Source: Botryotinia globosa
Taxonomy: Eukaryota > Ascomycota > Leotiomycetes > Helotiales > Sclerotiniaceae
Assembly (NCBI GenBank): GCA_014898425.1
Contig: RCSZ01000014.1
Span: forward strand, 1,240,001-1,304,000
Direction of reading: 5' to 3'
Length of the DNA stretch: 64,000 nucleotides
Below, piece by piece: positions 55,855-64,000 of this stretch (position 1 is its first letter; each line of letters begins with the position of its first letter). Both the position numbers and the translations under genes were made by a program. The notes below the pieces were generated by a model that had not been told where the DNA came from, searched no databases, and saw only the letters and a program-made list of their open reading frames with translations.

Positions 55855-58800
55855 ATGGCATCTCAAGAGAAAACATCCTATACCACCCGTCCGCACGCCT
55901 TCCTTCTCACTCCGCAAGATGCCGCCAGCCAACTATCCACAAACCTCGAGACGGGTCTTACGGCCAGCAAAGTCCAGTCGATACAAGCTTCGCATCCACC
56001 CAATGAGCTTGATACCGGCGGTTCCATCTCTTGGTATAGAATCCTCATAAAACAAATTTCCAACGCCATGATTCTCGTTCTTGTATTTGCTATGGCGCTT
56101 AGTTTTGGCGTAGGCGATTACATTGAAGGAGGAGTTTTGGTTGCCGTCATTGTACTAAATGTGATGATTGGTTTCTTCCAGGAGTTTAGTGCAGAGAAGA
56201 AAATGGATTCTCTCAGAGCTCTTTCCTCGCCATCGGCTTCGGTACTGCGAGATGGGTCCGTCATTGTGGTTCCCAGCGCAGAAGTCGTCCCTGGTGATAT
56301 CGTACTTTTGAAAACTGGAGATACGGTACCAGCCGATTTGCGCATTTTCGAAGCTATGAATTTGACCTGTGAAGAGAAGAGTTTGACGGGAGAATCTGAG
56401 CCGGTTGAGAAGATTACTTCGAATGAAATTTGCGTGCCTGGTACTGAAGAGAGAGCGACGACAGAAGAGCAAGTTGGCATTGCTGATCGTAACAACATGG
56501 CATATTCTACCACGACGGTTATCAAAGGCCGCGGAAGAGGAATTGTTGTATTTACGGGCATGCAAACTGAGGTTGGAAAGATCGCGGCTTCGACGACGAA
56601 GAAACAGCGCAAGGAGGGCAGATCGATGAATTATAAGAAATATGGAAAAGCGCAGCCGGTCAAGGGAGCTGCTAGACGTACTTACGATTTTGTAGGAAAG
56701 TTCTTGGGACTTACTGAAGGTACTCCTTTGCAGAGAAAGCTGAGTAAGGTTGCGTATATTCTTTTTGGGTGCGCAATTCTCCTGGCAATTGTGGTGTTTG
56801 GTGTAAATCGATTCATCGTCACAGATGAGGTGGCTATTTATGCCATCTCAACTGGCATTGCTATTATTCCTGAATCTTTGATCGCGTAAGTATACTCACC
56901 CATGGTCTACTCAAGATGCAAAATTGAAATTCGAATGAAAACTAACATCATCTAGCGTATTGACAATCACAATGGTTGTTGGCATGACCGTTATGCGCAA
57001 AGCTAATGTCGTCGTCCGAGATCTATCAGCACTCGAAGCACTCGGTGGAGTAACAAATATTTGCTCCGACAAAACCGGTACACTTACCCAAGGAGCCATG
57101 ATCGTTAAGAAAGTGTGGATTCCCAAAATCGGAATCTATACCGTGAATCATTCTATGGATCCCAACAATCCTACCGAGGGTACTGTTACGAAGGCACCAC
57201 TCAGGTCCGAAGGTATGCAGACACCAGATTCTCCCAGCGAGACTGCAAAAATAGATTTCGATTCCCAGCGCAGTGCTGCTGCTCTGAAATTTGATATCCC
57301 AGCCGAGAAAGCGGTTAGAGATGAAAGAAAAAACCCGTCCTCAGAACAAGAGGAGGAGCCAGCAGAGGTTGTACCAGAACTTGAGAGTTTTCTTCAGTCT
57401 GCTGCACTGTGTAATCTTGCTACGGTTAAACATGAAGTAGTAGAAGGCGAGACGACTAAAAAGTGGCAGACGACCGGCGAGCCAACAGAAATTGCTCTGC
57501 AGGTATTCACTCATCGATTTGAATCTGGAAAGAAAGCGTTCGAAAGCAAAGGATGGAAACAAACCGCCGAGTTTCCATTCGATAGTAGCATTAAGCGAAT
57601 GTCCGTTATCTATCAACGACCAGATGGAGAGCATATAGTCTTCACCAAAGGAGCTGTCGAGAGAGTTTTGGATCTCTGTTCCTCTGTCGGAAGTGGAAAT
57701 ACTAATGAGACAATGACGGACGAGCTAAAAGAATCGATAATTCGACAAATGAACAGATTTGCCGAACAAGGCCAGCGAGTCCTTGCAGTAGCTGCCAAAC
57801 CTTGGACCACCGCTACTTCACAAGACAAGAATTCAAATGATGAGAGTTTACGAGGTGAAGTGGAACAAGATCTTACACTGCTTGGCCTAGTTGGAATCTA
57901 CGACCCACCTCGCGATGAGACAAAAGATGCTATTAGGGAGTGTACTCAAGCCGGTATCAAAGTTCACATGCTCACTGGAGATCATCCCTCTACCGCGAAA
58001 GCCATCGCGCAGGAAATCGGTATTATCCCAAGAAATCTTGGACAGCTATCTGCTGGAGTTTCTGCCTCTGTCGTTATGAAGGCTACGGATTTCGATCACC
58101 TCACTAGTGCAGAAATCGACGCACTTCCAACTCTCCCTCTAGTGCTCGCTCGTTGTGCGCCGGATACAAAAACGCGTATGATTCATGCATTGAGAAGGAG
58201 AGGTTTGTACATGGCCATGACAGGTGATGGAGTAAACGACGCGCCTAGTCTTTCCGAAGCAGACGTCGGGATCGCCATGGGTATCGCCGGCTCCGACGTT
58301 GCCAAATCCGCAGCCAAAATGGTACTTCTCGATGATAAATTCAACAGTATCGTATCGGCTATTCGTGAAGGACGTCGCATGTTTGATAACATCCAGAGAT
58401 TCGTACTCCATCTCCTTTCGTCCAATGTGGGAGAAGTGATATTGTTAATTGCCGGTCTCGGATTCCAAGATGTCAACAGACAATCTGTATTCCCATTGAG
58501 TCCATTGCAGATTCTTTGGATCAATATGCTTACATCCAGTTTCCCCGCTTTTGGCTTGGGAAAAGAAAAGGCAAGTTCGACGGTGATGAGACGCCCCCCT
58601 CACGATAATAAGCGAGGTGTGTTCACCACACAGATTCTCGTCGATATGGTTGTCTACGGTATCCTCATGGGAGCCTGCACACTTCTCACATTCGTCATCA
58701 TCATCTACGGAGTCAACGACGGAAATCTAGGCAGTGATTGCAACCGCAGCTACGGACCAACCTGTGGACCCGTCTTCCGGGCTCGCGCGGCCGTCTTCGC

Positions 58801-59344
58801 AGAGCTCACGTGGTTGATCCTCATCTCGGCTTGGGAATTTAAATCCATCCGTCGCAGCATGTTTCGTCTGGACGCCACTTCTGAAAGCTCGTTCCCATTC
58901 TTCAAAGACGTGTATGAGAATCGATTTTTGTTCTGGGCTGTGGTCATCGGTGCTTTGTCTGTCTTCCCCGCAGTCTACATTCCGGGTTTAAATACTTCAG
59001 TCTTCAAACATGTGGGTATTACATGGGAATGGTCATTAGCATTCGGTGCCGTTTTCATATTCGTTCTCGGTATCGAAGCGTGGAAGGCGACGAAGCGATA
59101 CTTTGGATTGTTCGAACAGCTTGATGAGGAAGCGGCTGAACGAGATCGCAAATTGGGATTGCGACAGGGCTTCTTTACATTTGCGAAGTCGACGACTTCG
59201 ATCGGGAGATCTTCGATGGATCAATATTCTGTCAAGGAAAAGATTGCGGGTATGGGTAGTTTGGGGTCGGCGCCGACGACGAGATCGATGCTTCAAAAGG
59301 AATCTAGGGTGGGAACGGGTCTGAGTGGTGATTCAGCGGTCTAG
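55855..59344 (+). CDS. ENA1: ENA-type P-type sodium ATPase
   Basis: Two exons, 55855-56885 and 56956-59344, joined GTAAGT...TCTAG, giving 1139 aa. The start is the ATG in caacaATGGCA. This is a P2D-type ATPase. It has an N-terminal cation-ATPase region, first helices around IEGGVLVAVIVLNVMIG, the actuator motif SLTGES near residues 177-182, GIAIIPESL at the M4 proline, and the phosphorylation motif SDKTGTLT with Asp382. A nucleotide-binding domain follows, then TGDGVNDAPS near residue 767 and the remaining helices to a basic cytosolic tail. The proline in M4 and the sequence around it match fungal ENA sodium/potassium efflux pumps, which act at the plasma membrane in salt and alkaline stress. 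The gene appears intact; the 3' end is a normal charged tail. Confidence 0.92.
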
Positions 59345-59605
59345 GGTTTAGAGTTAGGGATTTGTTTTGATAGCGGAACATAGCGTAGAATAATAGCGTT
59401 TAATGATAGGTTAATAAGTTTGATTATAAAACAAGTGTATTCCAGAGTCGTGAATATGAGAAGTATTTGAAAGATGTAAAGTACTTTGTCAATCTTTAAG
59501 ATTATTGTGCATATAACCAATCGAACACAATATCAACCTCCCCCCCTTGGATTAACAAATCGCTTCAAATCGCTTCAAATCGCTCCCCTCGATTCATTCG
59601 CCTTA

Positions 59606-60090
59606 CCTTTCTCCTTTCATCCCTCATCCCTCATCCCTCATCCCTTATCCCTCATCCCTCATCCCTCATCCCTCATCCCTCATTCCTTATCCCTCATCTC
59701 TTATCTCTTATTTTTCATTTCTTATTCCTTATCTCTCATTCCTTATCCCTCATCCTTCATCCCTCATCCCTCATCCCTTATCCCTTATCCCTCATCTCTC
59801 ATCTCTCATCTTTCATTCCTCATCCCTTATCCTTTATCCCTCATTCCTTATCCCTTATCCCTCATCCCTTATCCCTCATCCCTCATCCCTCATCCCTCAT
59901 CCCTCATCCCCATCCTTCCATCCCTCATCCTCCATCCTTCCATCCTTCCATCCTTCCATCCTTCCATCCTTCCATCCTTCCATCCTTCCATCCTTCCATC
60001 CTTCCATCCTTCCATCCTTCCATCCTTCCATCCTTCCATCCTTCCATCCTTCCATCCTTCCATCCTTCCATCCTTCCATCCTTCCATCCT
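59606..60090. repeat. Pyrimidine repeats with 8-bp minisatellite
   Basis: Two blocks. The first (about 59615-59930) consists of ccctcat/ccttat/tctcat variants of a 7-bp unit. The second (about 59931-60090) is a nearly perfect catccttc repeat of about 20 copies. Because 8 is not a multiple of 3, every frame translates to the same periodic peptide, producing long false frames on both strands (Ser/Ile/Leu/Pro-rich plus strand; Met/Glu/Gly/Trp/Lys/Asp-rich minus strand). Confidence 0.9.
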
Positions 60091-60801
60091 TTCACAACCC
60101 CCCAAAGAACCCTCCAAAGAACCCCCAAAATATCCAACCAAAATCCAGATCTTCAGATGTTTAACAAATCTATATCCAATCCACAAAACATCGATACAAC
60201 GCATCATCACCACCATCACTTTCCAACTTCCAAGGAAATTGTTCAATTCAATTTCAATGTGAAGATGTATACATGAGCGATTAGATATATAAAATATATA
60301 AAATATAAAATCATTAAGCCTAGCATTTTTGGGGGGAGGGGTTATTTTGATTCCATCTTAATAGAACGATGAGTTGAGAATAGTAATACCTGAAAAGTTC
60401 CTTAGATCAGGGAGCCGATGATGACGGGGAGGAGGAGCATGATTGAGAATGAGAATGGTGATCAAGGAAATGAACAATCTGTGTATGCTGAATATGCAAC
60501 TCAATAGATAGAATCGACAGATGGATCAATTGTTGAACCTGGACAATCATTTCACTAGGGTGCTCGTATGCAAACCATTCATGATACAAAATCAATCAAA
60601 ATAGATAGCCTCAATACACATAGCAAATTCACACAGCAAATTCACACAAGTTATAAAAAGCATCCATACAGTAAATTATTTTTCATTGAATCATAAATCT
60701 AGCTCTAATGGCTCGCTTTAAAGGTATAATATCTCTCAATACTGAGCAAAACATCACATCATGTCATTTGTTTGACTCCCATTTTTACACACCAACATAA
60801 T
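60091..60801. other. Intergenic, nothing recognised
   Basis: The 3' flanks of the ATPase and dehydrogenase genes and AT-rich sequence, including a run of gacgacggggaggaggag-like purines around 60418-60440. No supported gene. Confidence 0.45.
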
Positions 60802-62809
60802 CTAATCGAAAACAATAGCTGCCTTGATAGCACTCTTGTTCTTGATAGACTCCAAAGCTTCACCCCATTGTTCAAGCTTGAAGGTCTTGTTAACAATACC
60901 CTCAACCTTGACCTTGCCTGAGTCGAGATAATCGATGGCGGCAGCTATGTATTGTTAGCAACATAATTAGTGTACATAAGAGAAAGGAATACTTACGGAA
61001 CATGTAAGTCTCGGAGAAGGAACCAAGAATGGTAATCTCATCACCGAAGATCTTGGATGGTGGCCAGGTAACTCTAGCAGAGCTGCTGTAGACACCGTAG
61101 ACTACGAGCTTACCTCCACGACGAACGTAGTTGATAGCATCCTCGAGAATCTTAGCGCTTCCGGTAGCTTCAACAACAATGTCGAAACCGTATTTGTACT
61201 CATCCTTGATTTGTTGGAATTGAGCTTCTGGGTTATCACGGGAAAGTTCGATGTAGATATCAGCAGCATCGAGCTTCTTTGCGAGATCCATCTTAAGACC
61301 ACCTGGAGCGGCGAGGACAACCTTGCATCCACCATTTTGTCTAAGCAATTGAGCGAGAACGAGACCAGTTGGTCCAGCACCGAACATGAGAACGGATGAG
61401 CCCATCTTTGGTGCAATCTTCTCAAGACCATGAGCAGCACATGATGCTGGCTCGAGGAGGGTGGCATCAACATCTGAGAGGTTCTCGATCTTGAAAACCT
61501 TTGCGGCTGGGTATGCGCAGTACTCTGCGAAACCACCATCTAAATTGAATTAGCAGTGACATCTAGTTGGAACTTGTGTTTAGCTTACCCATAGTAACAC
61601 CGTGAGCGTTGAAGTTCTCGCACAACAAAAGTTGACCACGACGGCAGTAGAAGCACTCCTCGCAGAGTTCGGAGTTACTGTAGACAGATGAGTAAGTTGA
61701 ACACACATGTATGATTGAATAGTACTCACTCAGCTACAACTCTGTCACCAACATTGAAGCCCTTGACCTTAGGTCCAGTGGCGGCGATAACACCGACAGT
61801 TTCATGTCCTGTGAGGTCCCAATGTTAGTTGCTTGATCAAAACCTTTATGGTATGTAACATTATGAGGTAGGGACCAAAGTGGAAATTCTTCCGATATGT
61901 TCATATTGGTTGTATTGTATCCTGACTGAGAACTAGTCTGCAGATGACCGATCCTCCACTAGAGGATGACTGGAGGGAAAGTTTGTGTTCCCATCTCCAA
62001 CCAACTACAGTATGTTATCTGTCACTGCACTCGCCAAGATATGCAACGGTCTTCACCAGCCAAAGAAAATCGAACATTCAAACCAAGGAATCGACGAAGA
62101 AAGGAAGGAAGGTAGCGCATACCAGGAATAAGAGGGAACTATAAATAACGTCACGTTAGCTTTTGGTTCTTATAAAATATATAAACTCGTCCCAATATGT
62201 TTAGCTTAATAATAAGGCACGTAAACCTCTCAAGGTACCTACCTGGGTGTAGGTACCCATCCAGGTGTATATTCTCAACCCGCATACTCGTCTTGATAGA
62301 TAAAACGTCATGGTGGGGAAGATATCACATCACCCCTTTCTGATTCACATATATAAAAGGAAAGTCTCTCTCTCTTACCTTTGCAATGAATTCTCCCTCA
62401 TGGATATGCAAATCGGTTCCGCAAACACCACAGGCCTTGACCTTTACCAAGACATCGTTATCACGGAGCTTTGGGAGAGGAACTTCAACGATTCCGTATT
62501 CTTCTGGCTTGGAGTATCTATCATCGTTCGAGTTAGCTTCCATGTCTCGATAGATATGTGCCTTTCCAAGTGGTGGAGGGATAGAAATGTGTTTGATTCT
62601 AGTGTATCAAACGCTCTCGATTTCTCGAAAGATCTCAATCTGTCAAACAGCTTCGATCATTGAATGCGTTGAATCATTCAATCGATATCAGCCGTACAAA
62701 TAATTTGAATTCATCAAACATCTGCCGGATACACTGCTACTTCCAACACGATGCTATCCCAAACCCCCTCACCAAAACAAGAACAGTATACATACCTCAA
62801 AGCTTTCAT
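60802..62809 (-). CDS. Zinc-dependent polyol/alcohol dehydrogenase
   Basis: Seven exons on the minus strand: 62809-62796, 62517-62379, 62138-62123 (16 nt), 61808-61730, 61677-61589, 61539-60997 and 60944-60802, giving 340 aa. All phases agree. The start [13 protein letters not shown] is assembled across a 278-nt intron. It is a medium-chain dehydrogenase. The catalytic zinc ligands are in [13 protein letters not shown] and GHETVGV. Structural zinc cysteines lie in [15 protein letters not shown]. The Rossmann motif is [11 protein letters not shown], and a C-terminal [11 protein letters not shown] precedes the last exon. The length and Cys pattern fit the fungal D-arabinitol/sorbitol dehydrogenase group. 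The exact polyol is not deducible. The gene sits at the right edge of the ATPase/repeat block with no co-directional neighbours. Confidence 0.87.
62123..62138 (-). other. 16-nt microexon of the dehydrogenase
   Basis: Encodes FPLIP plus the first base of the next Gly codon, joining ...EFIAK to GHETVGV. The frame and the conserved EGEFIAKFPLIPGHE stretch require it. Flanked by a TATAG acceptor and GTATGC donor. Confidence 0.8.
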
Positions 62810-64000
62810 GGAAGTTGGGAGAGACATATTGGCTGGTATGATCTTTTGATTCTTTTGAAGAACGTTGAACAATTAAAGAGTTAAAGTAGGGTATCTTTTG
62901 AAGGTACGTTATTGAGGGTATTATTTTTCAAATGGTATGAGGAAGAGAAGCAAGACGAGAGAGCAGAAGAATGGCTTTCTTATAGTAATGAAGCTACGCA
63001 AGATATGGAAAGAGGGAGGGACAGCCAACCCCCTTGTCATGGTGGGGTGGGGTACCTAGCATGAGATGATTATGATCCTGTTGTTGTTGGATGCCCCGCC
63101 ATTGAATCATCTGGAAATGTTTCCATCAATCTTACTTGGATCCTGGAATGACTAGCTGAGCGGTTCGTGGGAACGGTTCCTTGCAATTGGCTCCATAACA
63201 AAGTTTAAGGTATGAGTTGGTGCGAGTTGAAGTGCACACTGTGCAAGCCATATGTACCTAATATTGCTAGGTAGCTACGATATGATGAGTTCGGAGTAGA
63301 CGGCGTTACGACTGACTTGTTTTTATTGCTGATTTATGAGGCATGGGAAGCTACGATGAGGTCTAATATCAATCATCGAAAGGCACTCAGCAGAATGCAA
63401 GATACATTTGACTCTCCCCGGTTCTTGAGGATTCAGAGAATGATCGAGAAGCATCAAACACAAAATTATACACCGCACAAGTCAACAGAAAAACAATATA
63501 CTTCCTCCAGATTCTACTCACCCACACCTCCTCTGCAAAATCCGACATGGAAAAGCGCGTTACCAAGGCATCACGCACCAATCAGACATCCATTCCTCAA
63601 GCTTTCCCAAGCCATCTAAACGCCACGAAAGGCAATAGGATGTGAGGATCAAAAATAATCGTACAACCCCACGTTTCTCGCGAGTCGCCAACATTTTTAC
63701 ATACATGATACATCGTCGATATTTTTATGGATTTGGACTGTTTGACATTCTAGCCCATCTCCACTGCAAAACTCTTTCACTCATCGACGGAACACCAGAA
63801 GATCGATATCAACATCCAAATTCCGAATATGTATATCATGGTCAGAAATGGACATCAAAATAAAGAGTAAGACCGAGCAGAAGTACGATGACGATATTAA
63901 CTACAGATTATGGCTCTAGGTGGGTCAAAAATCGGAAAAGGTCGCGGGGATATTGGTGGGGTTGCTTTTTTCGGTTTCTAGTACTTCATGAATCATAGGC
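62810..64000. other. Right-end stretch, nothing recognised
   Basis: 1.2 kb upstream of the dehydrogenase gene up to the window edge. It should contain that gene's promoter. Short frames near 63317-63619 and 63642-63863 have no recognisable product. Confidence 0.4.

Noticed and set aside
59486..60262. 258-codon plus-strand frame and matching minus-strand frames
   Set aside because: Almost entirely translated 7- and 8-bp repeats; no start context, no domain.

Overview
The window looks like nuclear DNA of a filamentous ascomycete. Short introns (about 50-280 nt) with GTAAGT/GTATGT-type donors and CTAAC/CTGAT-like branch sites interrupt most genes. Intergenic DNA is long, AT-rich and full of microsatellites, and the gene families are typically fungal: HET protein, ENA-type sodium ATPase, C2-domain phosphatidylserine decarboxylase, AAT-family amino acid permease, cytochrome b5/sphingolipid delta-8 desaturase. 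From general resemblance I would guess Leotiomycetes/Sclerotiniaceae (Botrytis-like), but that is inference. No tRNA, rRNA, CRISPR array or intact transposon was recognised.

Layout. 1-8.8 kb: a PGAP4-like membrane glycosyltransferase (minus), a 3.2 kb stretch with no convincing gene, and a four-exon conserved fungal protein of unknown function (plus). 8.8-16.1 kb: a divergent pair made of an unrecognised 349-aa protein (minus) and a 4.8 kb intronless RHS/YD-repeat gene (plus) of clearly bacterial type, the best candidate for horizontal transfer here. 18.3-23.1 kb: an intact amino acid permease, then a DHA1-like MFS transporter broken by an in-frame stop. 24.1-31.6 kb: a caspase-like/C2H2 zinc-finger protein (minus), a WW-domain plus protein kinase gene (minus), an unknown two-exon gene (plus) and coatomer epsilon (plus). 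31.7-34.5 kb: a microsatellite-rich gap. 34.5-35.9 kb: a HAD-family phosphatase. 37.0-40.9 kb: two decayed genes, a HET-domain pseudogene and a sphingolipid delta-8 desaturase pseudogene interrupted by a 17-bp minisatellite. 41.6-43.2 kb: a PLP-dependent alpha-oxoamine synthase (KAPA-synthase-like). 43.2-48.7 kb: gene-poor, repeat-rich. 48.7-64 kb: PSD2-type phosphatidylserine decarboxylase, a secreted GDSL esterase, an ENA-type P-type ATPase, an 8-bp minisatellite block and a seven-exon zinc-dependent polyol/alcohol dehydrogenase.

Cellular themes. Membrane-lipid and GPI biology recur (PGAP4-like, PSD2, delta-8 desaturase remnant, oxoamine synthase), as do transport (permease, MFS remnant, sodium ATPase) and possible self/non-self or cell-death functions (HET remnant, caspase-like C2H2 protein, RHS gene). 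I see no co-directional biosynthetic cluster. Exon borders were assigned by eye from splice signals, reading-frame continuity and family resemblance. No alignment or database search was run.
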